64,000 bases of DNA from Micromonospora radicis (GCF_003583405.1 NZ_QXEC01000009.1:146668-210667); one strand, 5' to 3'; numbered from the stretch's first letter, positions 13,680 through 23,225 are shown. Notes: generated from the sequence alone by a model not told the origin. Numbers and translations: made by a program.

Positions 13680-14222
13680 GTGACGGGTACCCGGAAGGCG
13701 ATCGCCGCCGTGTTCACCGGACTGCTCCTGGCGGTCCTCGCCACGACTCCGGCCGCAGCGCACGGCGACAAACTCAAGTTGACGGTGGCCGGTGACGGCG
13801 CCGACGGGGTGACCATCCAGGCCAGCTACGCCGACGGGCACCACCTCGACAAGCCGGTCCGGTTGGTGCTCACCGCCACCGGGTCGGAAGGGCGGACGGT
13901 CGGCCCGGTGCAGCTGGAACCGGCCACCGAGGGACAGGGTTTCTACACCACCGGCCCGATCCTCTCGCCCGGCGAGTGGAAGGTACGGGTGACCGCACCG
14001 GCACCACACACCGGCGCGGCGACCGCGCAGGTGCAGGCCCGGGTGGCGCAGACTCCGGCGGTGGCCCCGGTCGCGGACACCCGGGACGCGGACTCGGCGT
14101 CGACCGAGAACTCCGGCGGCGCCGCGCCCGGTTGGTGGTTGGCGGTCGCGGTCGGTGTCGCCGTGCTCGTCGTGGTGGCGCTCACCGCCCCGCTGCTGGG
14201 TCGGCGGCGCAGCCGGCCGTAA
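13680..14222 (+). CDS. membrane-anchored YtkA/FixH-like secreted protein
   Basis: 180 residues. Signal peptide at residues 1-27 (AIAAVFTGLLLAVLATTPAAA, mature end HGDKLKL), an Ig-like domain of about 95 residues (DGVTIQASYADGHHLDKPVRLVLTA...GFYTTGPILSPGEWKVRV), a Thr/Ala-rich linker, and a C-terminal transmembrane helix (WWLAVAVGVAVLVVVALTAPLL) ending in RRRSRP. The architecture resembles FixH/YtkA or CopC-like extracytoplasmic proteins; metal ligands are limited to the N-terminal His. GTG start at 13680 with GAGGAGG. It follows the large secreted protein on the same strand and may serve the same surface process, which is inference only. Confidence 0.75.
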   Translation: MTGTRKAIAAVFTGLLLAVLATTPAAAHGDKLKLTVAGDGADGVTIQASYADGHHLDKPVRLVLTATGSEGRTVGPVQLEPATEGQGFYTTGPILSPGEWKVRVTAPAPHTGAATAQVQARVAQTPAVAPVADTRDADSASTENSGGAAPGWWLAVAVGVAVLVVVALTAPLLGRRRSRP

Positions 14223-14233
14223 CCGGCAGTCGA

Positions 14234-14268
14234 CGCAACGGCCCGGCCCACGTGGCCGGGCCGTTGCG
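14234..14268. terminator. bidirectional terminator between convergent genes
   Basis: Perfect 15-bp stem (14234-14248 with 14254-14268) and a 5-base loop between the YtkA-like gene (plus) and the aldo/keto reductase (minus). It can serve both strands. Confidence 0.8.
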
Positions 14269-14303
14269 CGTCCACCAGCCGGTCCGCGCCGACCTGGTAA
14301 ACG

Positions 14304-15275
14304 CTAGCGGTCGAGGACCGCGCGCAGCGCCTTGAGGTCGGTGGCGGTGGGCTGCCAGGCGCCGGCGGCGGCGTTGGCGCGTACCTGCTCGGGCGTGGTG
14401 GCCCCGGCGATGACCGAGGTGACGGCCGGCTGGGCGGCCAGCCCGCCGATCGCCGCGTGCAGCACCGACACACCCCGCTCGTCGGCGTACGCCTCGATGG
14501 CCTCGATGGTGTCCCAGTCGGCGGCGGCGAGGCGCTGGGCGTACCGGCCGCCACCGGCGAGCCGGCTACCGGCGGGCGGGGCTTCGGCACGCTTGTACTT
14601 GCCGGTGAGCAGCCCGTTGGCCAACGGGAAGAACGGCAGCATGCCGAGCCCGAAGCGCTCGCAGGCGGGCAGCACCTCGATCTCGGCGTCCCGGTTGAGC
14701 AGGCTGTAGTGGTTCTGCGCACTGACGAACCGGGTCAGCCCCCGGGTCTTCGCCGTCCAGTCGGCGTCGGCGATCTGCCAGCCGGCGAAGTTGGAGTTGC
14801 CCAGATACCGCACCTTGCCGGCGCGGACCAGGTCGTCCAGGGCGGCCAGCGTCTCGTCGATCGGGGTGCCCGGGTCCGGCTCGTGGAACTGGTACAGGTC
14901 GATGTAGTCGGTGTCCAGCCGGCGCAGCGACGCCTCCACCGCCCGGATCACGTACCGCCGGGAACCGCGTACCCCGAAGTCCCGCCCGTTGTCGCCGCCC
15001 ATCGACATGCCGAACTTCGTCGCCACCACCACGTCGTCCCGGCGGCCCTTGAGGGCCGCGCCGAGCTGTGCCTCCGACGCACCGTGCGGCTCACCATAGA
15101 TGTCGGCGGTGTCGAAGAAGTTGATCCCGACGTCGAGGGCCGCGTCGACCACCGCGCGGGTGCCGTCGAGGTCGAGCTTGCGGCCGAAGTTGTTGCAGCC
15201 GATCCCCACCACGGACACCACGAGCCCGGAGTCGCCCAGCCGGCGATAGGTCATCTCAGTCACGAGATCAACCAT
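14304..15275 (-). CDS. aldo/keto reductase
   Basis: 323 residues, an NADPH-dependent TIM-barrel oxidoreductase. Seen: YRRLGDSGLVVSVVGIGCNNFG, the catalytic-region Asp/Tyr block FFDTADIYGEPHGASE, Lys in VVATKFGM, His in DLYQFHEPDP, and a C-terminal cofactor segment (VTSVIAGATTPEQVRANA). The sequence belongs to the YghZ/voltage-gated-channel beta-subunit-like group of bacterial AKRs; the substrate cannot be predicted. ATG at 15275 is listed; ATG at 15254 (MTYRRLG) gives the more usual N-terminus, and neither has a strong ribosome binding site. It stands alone between two units. Confidence 0.9.
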   Translation of the reverse strand: MVDLVTEMTYRRLGDSGLVVSVVGIGCNNFGRKLDLDGTRAVVDAALDVGINFFDTADIYGEPHGASEAQLGAALKGRRDDVVVATKFGMSMGGDNGRDFGVRGSRRYVIRAVEASLRRLDTDYIDLYQFHEPDPGTPIDETLAALDDLVRAGKVRYLGNSNFAGWQIADADWTAKTRGLTRFVSAQNHYSLLNRDAEIEVLPACERFGLGMLPFFPLANGLLTGKYKRAEAPPAGSRLAGGGRYAQRLAAADWDTIEAIEAYADERGVSVLHAAIGGLAAQPAVTSVIAGATTPEQVRANAAAGAWQPTATDLKALRAVLDR

Positions 15276-15334
15276 ATGTCGCCCGCCGGGCGCCCGGACC
15301 GCCGGTGACCGACGGCACCGGGCTGGTCAGCCGG

Positions 15335-17014
15335 TCAGCGCACGTCCCACACCGGTTCCTCGGTCTCCACCACCTCGCCGTCGCCGCGGAACAGCAGGAA
15401 CCGGTCGAAGGTCCGGGTGAACCAGCGGTCGTGGGTCACCGCCACCACCGTGCCCGCGAACGCGGTCAGCCCGGCCTCCAGCGCCTCGGCCGAGGCCAGG
15501 TCGAGGTTGTCGGTCGGCTCGTCGAGCAGCAGCAGGGTCGCCCCGGACAGCTCCAGCAGCAGCACCAGGAAGCGGGCTTGCTGCCCGCCGGAGAGGGTGC
15601 CGAAGCGCTGGTCGCCCTGCCCGGCCAGCTCGTACCGGGACAGCGCCGCCATCGCCGCGTGCCGGTCCATGCCGGCCCGGTGCTCGTCACCCCGCCAGAG
15701 GATCTCGACGAGCGTCTTCGCCATCAGCTCCGGCCGGTCGTGGGTCTGCGAGAAGTGCCCGGGACGCACCCGCGCGCCGAGCCGGGCCACCCCGTCGTGG
15801 GCCACCGACGCGAGCGCCGCCGCGCCGTCGACCGGACCGTTCGCCGGGTCGGGATCGGTGCCGCCCCGGGCCAGCAGCCGCAGGAAGTGGGACTTGCCGG
15901 TGCCGTTGGCGCCGAGCACCGCGAGCCGGTCGCCGTACCAGAGTTCCAGGTCGAACGGGTAGGTCAGGCCGTCGAGTTCGAGCTGCTCGCAGACCAGCGC
16001 CCGCTTGCCGGTCCGCCCGCCGGTCAGCCGCATCCGGATGTCCTGCTCCTTCGGGGGTACGGGCGGCGGCCCGGCCTCCTCGAACTTGCGCAGCCGGGTC
16101 TGCGCGGCCTGGTAGCGGGAGGCCAGCCCGTCGTTGTACGCGGCCTTCTGCTTGTACATCAGCACCAGGTCGCGCAGCTTCTGGTGCTCCTCGTCCCAGC
16201 GTCGGCGCAGCTCGTCGAGGCGGGCGTGCCGGGCCACCCGCGCGGAGTGCCAGCTCGCGAAGCCACCCGGGTGCACCCACGCGCTGCCGCCCTCCACGGC
16301 CACCACCCGGTCGGCGGTCTGCGCCAGCAGCTCGCGGTCGTGCGAGACGTAGAGCACCGACTTGCCGGACTCCCGCAGCCGCGCCTCCAGCCAGCGTTTG
16401 CCGGGCACGTCGAGGAAGTTGTCCGGCTCGTCGAGCAGCAGCACCTCCTCGGGGCCGCGCAGCAGCAGTTCGAGCGCGAAGCGCTTCTGCTGCCCACCGG
16501 AGAGGGTGCGCACCGGCCGCTGCCGGGCGGCGTCCCAGGGCAGGTCGAGGACGATGGTGGCGACGGTGTCGAAGAGCACCTCGGCGTCGTACCCGCCGGT
16601 CTCGCCCCAGGCGGCCAGGGCGTCCGCGTACGCCAGCTGCGCCTTGCCGGCGGCGGTGCTGTACTTGCCGCGCAGCTCGGCCGCGCGCATGGCGGCCTCG
16701 GTCTCGGCGAGTCGGCGACCGGCCTCGCGCAGCGGCGGCGGGGCGAGCGAGAGGGCCAGGTCGGCCAGCGTCGACTCGTCACCGATCATGCCGATGAACT
16801 GCCGCATCACGCCGAGCCCGCCGCTGCGCGCGATCGTGCCGGTACGCACCGGCAGGTCCCCTGCGACCATCCGCAGCAGCGTCGTCTTGCCGGCGCCGTT
16901 CGGCCCGACCAGCGCCACCTTGGCACCCTCACCGACCCGGAACGACACGTCGGTGAAGAGTTCCCGGCCGTCCGGCAGGACGTACCCGACCGCTGCCACG
17001 TCCACGTATCCCAC
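15335..17014 (-). CDS. ABC-F family ATPase
   Basis: 559 residues with two ABC cassettes and no membrane domain. Cassette 1: GPNGAGKTTLL, LSGGQQKRFALE, LLLDEPDNFLD. A charged interdomain linker (about 235-305: RHARLDELRRRWDEEHQKLRDL...) follows. Cassette 2: GANGTGKSHFL, LSGGQQARFLVLL, LLLDEPTDNLDLASAEAL. ABC-F proteins bind the ribosomal E site and act as translation factors or, in some antibiotic producers, as target-protection resistance proteins. No resistance context is visible, so a housekeeping role is equally likely. GTG start at 17014 with GGGAGG. It is separated from the methyltransferase gene by 56 bases. Confidence 0.92.
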   Translation of the reverse strand: MGYVDVAAVGYVLPDGRELFTDVSFRVGEGAKVALVGPNGAGKTTLLRMVAGDLPVRTGTIARSGGLGVMRQFIGMIGDESTLADLALSLAPPPLREAGRRLAETEAAMRAAELRGKYSTAAGKAQLAYADALAAWGETGGYDAEVLFDTVATIVLDLPWDAARQRPVRTLSGGQQKRFALELLLRGPEEVLLLDEPDNFLDVPGKRWLEARLRESGKSVLYVSHDRELLAQTADRVVAVEGGSAWVHPGGFASWHSARVARHARLDELRRRWDEEHQKLRDLVLMYKQKAAYNDGLASRYQAAQTRLRKFEEAGPPPVPPKEQDIRMRLTGGRTGKRALVCEQLELDGLTYPFDLELWYGDRLAVLGANGTGKSHFLRLLARGGTDPDPANGPVDGAAALASVAHDGVARLGARVRPGHFSQTHDRPELMAKTLVEILWRGDEHRAGMDRHAAMAALSRYELAGQGDQRFGTLSGGQQARFLVLLLELSGATLLLLDEPTDNLDLASAEALEAGLTAFAGTVVAVTHDRWFTRTFDRFLLFRGDGEVVETEEPVWDVR

Positions 17015-17070
17015 CCGGGCATCCTCCCGGAGCCCGGCCCGGGCGCCAACCGATTACCCGGCCGGGCCGG

Positions 17071-17685
17071 TCACCGCGTGACGCGCAGTACCCGGAAGCC
17101 CTTCTGGCTGGCGTGCCGGCCGACCTGCCAGCCCTGCTCGACGAGCCACCGGTGCAACGAGTCACCGCCGAGGTGCCGGGCCACCACCAGCCAGGCCACG
17201 CCGTCCGGGGCCAGCCGGGGCAGCCAGCGCAGCAGCAGCTGGTGCAGCTCGTCCTTGCCGACCCGGATCGGTGGGTTGGACCAGATCTGGGCGAACCCGA
17301 GGTCCGCGGGAACCCGCTCGGGATCCGTCACCCGGACCCGGTCGGCGACGCCGAGCCGGGCCGCGTTGCCGGCGGTGAGTTCGCGGGCCCGCTCGTTGAC
17401 GTCCACCGCCCACACGGTGGCGGCCGGCGCGACGGTGGCGAGCACGCAGCTGATCGGGCCGAACCCGCAGCCGAGGTCGAGCAACGCGCCGCTGGTCGCC
17501 GGGGCGGGCAGGTCAGCCTTGCGCAGCAGCACCGACGTGCCCGGGTCCAGGCGACTAGCCGAGAACACACCGGAGGCGGAGGTCAGGGTGTACTCGCGGC
17601 CGGCGACGGCGAACTGCACCTCGCGCGGCTGGACGGGGGTGCTCGGTTCGGCGCTGAAGTAGTGGTCCGCGGTCACGCCGGCCAT
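17071..17685 (-). CDS. RsmC-like small-domain methyltransferase
   Basis: 204 residues. SAM-dependent N2-guanine methyltransferase of the MTS (RsmC/RlmG) family: LLDLGCGFGPISCVLA (SAM motif I), VWAVDVNERA (motif II) and the catalytic NPPI in IWSNPPIRVG. N-terminal HYFSAEP is typical of single-domain RsmC-like actinobacterial proteins. The probable substrate is a guanine of 16S or 23S rRNA. ATG at 17685 is listed, without a clear ribosome binding site; GTG at 17676 is possible. It is upstream of the ABC-F gene on the same strand, so two ribosome-directed factors may be co-expressed. Confidence 0.88.
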   Translation of the reverse strand: MAGVTADHYFSAEPSTPVQPREVQFAVAGREYTLTSASGVFSASRLDPGTSVLLRKADLPAPATSGALLDLGCGFGPISCVLATVAPAATVWAVDVNERARELTAGNAARLGVADRVRVTDPERVPADLGFAQIWSNPPIRVGKDELHQLLLRWLPRLAPDGVAWLVVARHLGGDSLHRWLVEQGWQVGRHASQKGFRVLRVTR

Positions 17686-17804
17686 TCTCGCACCGGGCCG
17701 GATCCGTGCCGCCGGACGGGAGTCCGGACCGACCCGACACCGCCGAACGGCGCGATTTTCCAAAAATACCTACTAAAGGGACAAACATCCTTACTCTGGA
17801 CAGC

Positions 17805-18968
17805 ATGGTTTATCGGTACGACTCCGATGGGGACGCCTACGCCCCGTACCGGGAGGACGAGCCCGAGGAGCAGTCGCCCAGGACCGGTCCGCCGCCACCG
17901 GCCGGGCCGTCGCCGTCGCGCTTCCCCACGCCGTCGCTGCCGCGCCCCAATCAGATGATGCTGCCCTCGTCGGGCGCGGCCCCCGTGCCGCCGCACGACC
18001 CGGCTCCGCGATACGAGCCGAGCCCGGCCGCACCGTACGAGCCCGCCCCGGCCGCGCAGTACGAACCGAGCCCGGCCGCGCAGTACGAACCGAGCCCGGC
18101 CGCGCAGTACGAGCCGAGACCGGCCACTGGCTACGGTCCCGCGTCCGTGCCGGCGCAGCCGCCGGCCGCCGCACCGCCGCCGCGCCGGGGCGGCGGCCGG
18201 GCCTGGCAGCTGGTGATCGCCGGGGCCGCCGTGCTGGTGCTGCTCGCCCTCGGCGGCCTGACCGCCGCCGCCCTGCTCGACGGCCGGCAACTGCTCGGCA
18301 CGCAGGCGGCGCCCAGCTCCGCACCCGAGCCCACCCGGGACGCCACGCCGGCCGCCAGTGACCTGGACTCCCGGGACACCGACCAGGCGCCGCTGACCGC
18401 CCGCGAGGTCTTCCCCGGCAGCACCCTGGCCATCGGCGACAGCCAGACCGGGTACGAGGTGCTGCGCACCCAGTCCAGTGCGAGCTGCCCGGTGGCCGCC
18501 GCCGGCGAGGTCGCGGACCTGCTGGTACGGCTCGGCTGTAACCAGGTCGTCCGGGCCACCCTGCGGGCTCCCGACGGGGAACACCTGGTCACCACGGGAC
18601 TGTTCAACCTGACCGACCGCTCCAGCGCGGAGCGGGCCCGGGACCGGATCCGCCAACTGCTCGACGAGCGGCAGGGCCGGTTCCGCGGGATGACGGCGGG
18701 CGACGGCACGGACGCCATCGCCACCGCACCGGCCCGGGTCGGCTGGCAGGTACGCGGCCACTACGTCGCGTACGCGGTGGTCGCCCGCGCCGACGGAGCG
18801 GCCATCCGCACCGGCGACACGGTCGTCCGCGAGATCCTCTACGACATGCTCGAACTGCACCTCAACCGCGGCGTACTGGACCGGCGCGCCGACGGCGGCA
18901 TGGCCAGCCAGCCGACCGCGACACCCTCCGACGGCACCGGCAGTCAGGACGAGTCCACCGAGGACTGA
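17805..18968 (+). CDS. membrane-anchored protein with YEPSPAAQ repeats
   Basis: 387 residues of unknown function. Residues 1-125 are acidic then Pro-rich, containing five 8-residue repeats of the AAQYEPSP type. One transmembrane helix lies at about 135-160 (LVIAGAAVLVLLALGGLTAAALL), preceded by a basic cluster, so the C-terminal 220 residues are predicted outside the cell. The outer domain (DSQTGYEVLRTQSSASCPVAA...LGCNQVVRATLRAPDGEHLVTTGLFNLTD) has two Cys that might pair. ATG at 17805; the ribosome binding site is weak. The 120 bases upstream are unusually AT-rich (17755-17800) and probably hold the promoter. Confidence 0.8.
   Translation: MVYRYDSDGDAYAPYREDEPEEQSPRTGPPPPAGPSPSRFPTPSLPRPNQMMLPSSGAAPVPPHDPAPRYEPSPAAPYEPAPAAQYEPSPAAQYEPSPAAQYEPRPATGYGPASVPAQPPAAAPPPRRGGGRAWQLVIAGAAVLVLLALGGLTAAALLDGRQLLGTQAAPSSAPEPTRDATPAASDLDSRDTDQAPLTAREVFPGSTLAIGDSQTGYEVLRTQSSASCPVAAAGEVADLLVRLGCNQVVRATLRAPDGEHLVTTGLFNLTDRSSAERARDRIRQLLDERQGRFRGMTAGDGTDAIATAPARVGWQVRGHYVAYAVVARADGAAIRTGDTVVREILYDMLELHLNRGVLDRRADGGMASQPTATPSDGTGSQDESTED
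18003..18122 (+). repeat. 24-nt tandem repeat, five copies
   Basis: Units at 18003, 18027, 18051, 18075 and 18099; the third and fourth are identical and the others differ by a few bases. Each encodes one octapeptide of the intracellular Pro-rich segment of the membrane protein. Confidence 0.85.
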
Positions 18969-18993
18969 CCGGCACACCAGCGAACGGGCACCT

Positions 18994-19024
18994 GCGGGGG
19001 CCGGGCACCAAGCCCGGTCCCCGC
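18994..19024. terminator. bidirectional terminator between convergent genes
   Basis: Thirteen-base stem (18994-19006 with 19012-19024, one G-T pair) and a 5-base loop, between the repeat protein gene and truA. Confidence 0.75.
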
Positions 19025-19092
19025 CTCGTCGTCCGCCACCGGCCGGCTCAGTCGCCCCGGCGGCACCTGCTGCCCGCCCGCCCCCGGTCGGC

Positions 19093-19923
19093 TCAGGTCT
19101 CGGCCGGTACCCGCAACCGCCGGGTCTTCTCGGCCCGGCCCGCGTACTCGGCAGGGTCGTCCGGGTAGCCCACCGCCACCAGGGTCAACCCGTGTGCCGG
19201 CGCCACCGTCACCTCGCTGGACCGCTCCCGCCGGCTGAGCAGCCCGGCCGGCCACCGCACCGGACGCCGGCCGTCCCCGGCGACCAGCATCGCCCCGACC
19301 AGGCTGCGCACCATCGCCTGGCAGAACGCGTCCGCCTGCACGGTGGCGACCAGAATCCCGTCGGGCTCGCGCCGCCAGTCCAGCCGGGTCACCTCGCGCA
19401 GCGTGGTGGCGTTCTCCTTACGCCGGCAGTACGCGGCGAAGTCGTGCTCCCCCACCAGCCCCGCCGAGGCGACCGCTAGCCGGTCCAGGTCCAACGCACG
19501 GGGCCAGGAGAGGATCTCGTGCCGGCGCAGCGGCTCGGCACCCCACGGCGCGTCGGTCACCCGGTACTCGTAGCGCCGGAACGTCGCCGAGAAGCGGGCG
19601 TCGAAGGTGGCCGGCACCTCGGCCATCGCCCGCACCCGTACGTCACCGGGCAGCAGCCGGGCCAGCCGGCGCAGCAACCCGCCCTCGTGCGCGCGCCACC
19701 CGTCGGCGGGCAGGTCGAGGTGGCAGACCTGCCCGGTGGCGTGCACGCCCGCGTCGGTGCGGCCCGCCACGGTCAGCCCGGTCGCGGTACCGGCACCGAG
19801 CACCAGGTCCAGCGCCTCGACCAGCACCCCGGCGACCGTACGCCGGGTCGGCTGGGCCGCCCAGCCGGAGAAGTCCGTGCCGTCGTAGGCGACGTCCAGC
19901 CGCAGCCGGATCCGCTCGTCCAC
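19093..19923 (-). CDS. truA: tRNA pseudouridine(38-40) synthase TruA
   Basis: 276 residues. It isomerises uridines 38-40 in the anticodon arm of tRNAs. The catalytic aspartate lies in TVAGRTDAGVHATGQV; AYDGTDFSGWAAQP and FCQAMVRSLVGAML are also family blocks. GTG at 19923 is chosen because AGGAGG stands seven bases ahead and the protein then begins at the conserved first strand; an ATG at 19983 would run through the hairpin that ends the alpha operon. It follows rplQ, the common actinobacterial order. Confidence 0.95.
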   Translation of the reverse strand: MDERIRLRLDVAYDGTDFSGWAAQPTRRTVAGVLVEALDLVLGAGTATGLTVAGRTDAGVHATGQVCHLDLPADGWRAHEGGLLRRLARLLPGDVRVRAMAEVPATFDARFSATFRRYEYRVTDAPWGAEPLRRHEILSWPRALDLDRLAVASAGLVGEHDFAAYCRRKENATTLREVTRLDWRREPDGILVATVQADAFCQAMVRSLVGAMLVAGDGRRPVRWPAGLLSRRERSSEVTVAPAHGLTLVAVGYPDDPAEYAGRAEKTRRLRVPAET

Positions 19924-19943
19924 GTCGTACCTCCTGGAGACGA

Positions 19944-19981
19944 GTCGGGCCCGGCACCCCGTGAGGGATGCCGGGCCCGAC
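19944..19981 (-). terminator. hairpin between rplQ and truA
   Basis: Perfect 13-bp stem (19944-19956 with 19969-19981) eleven bases after the rplQ stop. It probably ends most alpha-operon transcripts; truA would be reached by read-through or a weak promoter of its own. Confidence 0.75.
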
Positions 19982-19992
19982 AACGGCCTGGG

Positions 19993-20553
19993 TCAGGCCT
20001 TGCCTTCTTCGGTGGCCAGGTCGCTGTCCTCGCGGGCGGCGGCGGTGTCACCGGACGCCGACACCGGCGGCTCGGCGTCCTGGTCGGCCGACCGCGCCTG
20101 CGGGTTCTCCTCGGCCGGCGCCAGCGCCTCGACCTTGTCCTGCTGGGCGGCCTTGCGGGCGGCGGTCTTGCGGTTCGCCGTCGGCTCGGTGACCTGCAGC
20201 TCCTCGACCAGCTCGATGATCGCCATCGGCGCGTTGTCACCCTTGCGCGGACCGGTCTTCACGATCCGGGTGTAGCCGCCGTTGCGGGTGGCGTACCGCG
20301 GCGCGATCTGGTCGAACAGGGAGTAGACCACGTCCTTGTCCTTGACCACACCCGCCACCCGCCGACGCGAGGCGAGGTCGCCCCGCTTGGCCTTGGTGAT
20401 GAGCTGCTCGGCGAGCGGGCGCAGCCGCCGGGCCTTGGTCTCGGTGGTCTTGATCTTGCCGTGCTGGAACAGCGCGGTGGCCAGGTTGGCCAGCATCAGC
20501 CGCTCGTGCGCGGGGCTGCCGCCGAGGCGGGGGCCCTTGGTGGGCGTGGGCAT
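19993..20553 (-). CDS. rplQ: 50S ribosomal protein L17
   Basis: 186 residues. The N-terminal 118 residues are normal L17 ([54 protein letters not shown]). After that comes a 65-residue Ala/Glu-rich, largely acidic tail ([20 protein letters not shown]...) that is common in actinobacterial L17 and absent from E. coli. It is the last gene of the alpha operon, 34 bases after rpoA. Confidence 0.97.
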   Translation of the reverse strand: MPTPTKGPRLGGSPAHERLMLANLATALFQHGKIKTTETKARRLRPLAEQLITKAKRGDLASRRRVAGVVKDKDVVYSLFDQIAPRYATRNGGYTRIVKTGPRKGDNAPMAIIELVEELQVTEPTANRKTAARKAAQQDKVEALAPAEENPQARSADQDAEPPVSASGDTAAAREDSDLATEEGKA

Positions 20554-20587
20554 GCTTGGTGCTCCTCAGGTGTGGCGGCAGCGCGGA

Positions 20588-21610
20588 CTAGAGCTGCTCG
20601 GTCTCGCGGTAGTCGTCGGTGTCGTAGTCGGCCTCGCCGAAGGCGTCCACGACGTGCGCCGGGTCGAAGTTCGGAGCCGAGTCCTTCAGCCCCAGACCCA
20701 TCCCGGCGAGCTTCATCTTGACCTCGTCGATCGACTTCTGGCCGAAGTTGCGGATGTCGAGGAGGTCGGCCTCGGTACGCCCGATGAGCTCACCAACGGA
20801 GTTGATGCCCTCGCGCTTGAGGCAGTTGTAGGAGCGGACGGTCAGGTCCAGCTCCTCGATCGGCAGGGCCAGGTCCGCCGCCAGCTGCGCGTCCTGCGGG
20901 GACGGGCCGATGTCGATGCCCTCCGCCGTCTCGTCCAGCTCCCGGGCCAGCCCGAACAGCTCGACCAGCGTCGAACCGGCCGAGGCCAGCGCGGTACGCG
21001 GGCCCATCGACGGCTTGGTCTCGACGTCGATGATCAGCCGGTCGAAGTCGGTACGCTGCTCGACACGGGTCGCCTCGACGCGGTACGTCACCTTCAGCAC
21101 CGGCGAGTAGATCGAGTCGACCGGGATCCGGCCGATCTCCGCGCCCGCCTGCTTGTTCTGCGCCGCCGTGACGTAGCCCCGGCCCCGCTCGACGGTCAGC
21201 TCCATGTCGAGCCGGCCCTTGCCGTTGAGGGTGGCGAGCTTCAGATCCGGGTTGTGCACCGAGACACCGGCCGGGGGCTGGATGTCACCGGCGGTCACGT
21301 CGCCCGGACCCTGCTTGCGCAGGTACATGCTGACCGGCTCGTCGTGCTCGGAGCTGACGCACAGCTCCTTGATGTTCATGACGAGCTCGACCACGTCCTC
21401 CTTGACACCGGGGATCGTGGTGAACTCGTGCAGCACGCCGTCGATCTTGATCGAAGTGACCGCCGCACCCGGGATCGACGACAGCAGCGTACGCCGCAGC
21501 GAGTTGCCCAGGGTGTAGCCGAAGCCCGGCTCCAGCGGCTCGATGGTGAACCGGGACCGGGTCTCGTTGATCGACTCCTCGGAGAGGGTCGGTCGCTGGC
21601 TGATGAGCAT
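20588..21610 (-). CDS. rpoA: RNA polymerase alpha subunit
   Basis: 340 residues. The N-terminal dimerisation domain is complete ([36 protein letters not shown]). A linker precedes the C-terminal DNA/activator-binding domain ([46 protein letters not shown]). The acidic end [11 protein letters not shown] is actinobacterial. It lies between rpsD and rplQ. Confidence 0.98.
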   Translation of the reverse strand: MLISQRPTLSEESINETRSRFTIEPLEPGFGYTLGNSLRRTLLSSIPGAAVTSIKIDGVLHEFTTIPGVKEDVVELVMNIKELCVSSEHDEPVSMYLRKQGPGDVTAGDIQPPAGVSVHNPDLKLATLNGKGRLDMELTVERGRGYVTAAQNKQAGAEIGRIPVDSIYSPVLKVTYRVEATRVEQRTDFDRLIIDVETKPSMGPRTALASAGSTLVELFGLARELDETAEGIDIGPSPQDAQLAADLALPIEELDLTVRSYNCLKREGINSVGELIGRTEADLLDIRNFGQKSIDEVKMKLAGMGLGLKDSAPNFDPAHVVDAFGEADYDTDDYRETEQL

Positions 21611-21708
21611 GTCTTCTCTTCTCTTCCGGGACGCCCGCTATATGACGCCCACGACACAACGTGTTCCGGTGGTCCGCCCGTCGCCGGGCGGACCACCGCA
21701 ACGAGCCC

Positions 21709-22335
21709 CTACTTGGAGTAGAGCTCGACGATCAGCTGCTCCTGGACCTGGGTGTCGATCACCTGGCGGGCCGGGAGCGAGTGCACGAGGATCTTCAGCT
21801 GGCTCGGGATCGCCTCCAGCCACGCCGGGACGGTCTTCGAGCCGGCCTCACCCTGCGCCACGAGGAACGGGGTGATCTCCTTGCTCTTCGTACGCACCTC
21901 GATGATGTCGTGTGCGCTGACCCGGTACGACGGGATGTCGACCTTCTTGCCGTTCACCGTGAAGTGACCGTGCTTGACCAGCTGACGGGCCATGTCCCGG
22001 GACTTGGCGTAGCCAGCCCGGTAGACCACGTTGTCCAGCCGCGACTCGAGGATCTGCAGGAGGACCTCACCGGTCTTGGCCTGCTTGGCCACGGCCTCCT
22101 CGTAGTAACCGCGGAACTGCTTCTCCAGCACGCCGTAGACCCGACGCGCCTTCTGCTTCTCACGGAGCTGGAGCAGGTACTCCGTCTCCTTGGTGCGGCC
22201 GCGGCCGTGCTGCCCGGGCGGGAACGGCCGGGACTCGAACGGGCACTTCGGACCATCGCACTTGCTGCCCTTGAGGAACAGCTTCATCTTCTCCCGCCGG
22301 CAACGGCGGCAGTCAGCACCGGTGTAACGAGCCAT
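21709..22335 (-). CDS. rpsD: 30S ribosomal protein S4
   Basis: 208 residues. S4 nucleates assembly of the 16S 5' domain. This is the zinc-binding form: four cysteines (C9, C12, C26, C31) appear in the N-terminal CRRCRREK...[10 protein letters not shown] segment, followed by the S4 RNA-binding domain ([32 protein letters not shown]). The gap to rpoA is 98 bases, the longest within the alpha operon. Confidence 0.97.
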   Translation of the reverse strand: MARYTGADCRRCRREKMKLFLKGSKCDGPKCPFESRPFPPGQHGRGRTKETEYLLQLREKQKARRVYGVLEKQFRGYYEEAVAKQAKTGEVLLQILESRLDNVVYRAGYAKSRDMARQLVKHGHFTVNGKKVDIPSYRVSAHDIIEVRTKSKEITPFLVAQGEAGSKTVPAWLEAIPSQLKILVHSLPARQVIDTQVQEQLIVELYSK

Positions 22336-22349
22336 CTCTCTCTAACCTC

Positions 22350-22757
22350 TCAGACCCGGCGACGCTTCGGCGGACGGCACCCGTTGTGCGGCTGCGGGGT
22401 GACGTCGGAGATCTGCCCGACCTCCAGACCCACCGCCTGCAACGAACGGATGGCGGTCTCCCGGCCGGAGCCGGGGCCCTTGACGAACACGTCGACCTTG
22501 CGCATGCCGTGCTCCATCGCCCGACGCGCGGCAGCCTCGGCGGCCAGTTGCGCGGCGAACGGGGTCGACTTGCGGGAGCCCTTGAAACCGACCTGGCCCG
22601 CGGAGGCCCAGGAGATGACGGCACCGGTCGGGTCCGTGATGGACACGATGGTGTTGTTGAAGGTGCTCTTGATATGCGCCTGCCCGTGGGCGACGTTCTT
22701 GCGTTCCTTGCGCCGGACCTTCTTTACGGCGGCTCCGGCACGAGCCTTCGGTGGCAT
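22350..22757 (-). CDS. rpsK: 30S ribosomal protein S11
   Basis: 135 residues starting [22 protein letters not shown]11 forms the platform next to the mRNA exit. Family blocks [27 protein letters not shown] and [20 protein letters not shown] are present. ATG at 22757 is used; an upstream in-frame start (22790) adds an unrelated leader. TAGGAG precedes it. Fourteen bases from rpsD. Confidence 0.97.
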
Positions 22758-22844
22758 AAGTCTGTGCGCTCCTAGTTGACTTCCCGGCACGGGTTGCGGC
22801 CTGGCCTACCTCGGCGGACCCGGACCCGCACTCCGGTTTAAGAA

Positions 22845-23225
22845 TTACTTCTTGCCGGGCTTCTTCTTGCCGGCGACCGTCCGCTTCGGGCCCTTGCGGG
22901 TACGAGCGTTGGTACGGGTCCGCTGGCCACGGACGGGCAGGCCCCGGCGGTGCCGGATGCCCTCGTAGCAGCCGATCTCGACCTTGCGACGGATGTCAGC
23001 GGCGACCTCGCGGCGCAGGTCACCTTCAACCTTGTAGTTGGCCTCGATGTGGTCACGGAGCTGGACCAGCTCCTCGTCCGTGAGGTCCCGGGCGCGCTTG
23101 TCCGGCGAGAGGCCGGTGGCAGCGAGCGTCTCCAGGGCGCGGGTGCGACCCACGCCGAAGATGTAGGTGAGCGCGATCTCCAGCCGCTTCTCGCGGGGAA
23201 GATCCACGCCGACTAGACGTGCCAT
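22845..23225 (-). CDS. rpsM: 30S ribosomal protein S13
   Basis: 126 residues, head protein contacting P-site tRNA and bridging to the 50[27 protein letters not shown] at the start, and the [32 protein letters not shown] basic tail. A 264-base gap to rpmJ (23226-23489) shows no gene; it could hold a promoter or leader for the rpsM group. Confidence 0.97.
   Translation of the reverse strand: MARLVGVDLPREKRLEIALTYIFGVGRTRALETLAATGLSPDKRARDLTDEELVQLRDHIEANYKVEGDLRREVAADIRRKVEIGCYEGIRHRRGLPVRGQRTRTNARTRKGPKRTVAGKKKPGKK

Noticed and set aside
8334..14009. Two 900-codon minus-strand open frames opposite the secreted protein
   Set aside because: Shadows of a GC-rich gene; no motifs, no ribosome binding sites, and the plus strand has a complete domain architecture.
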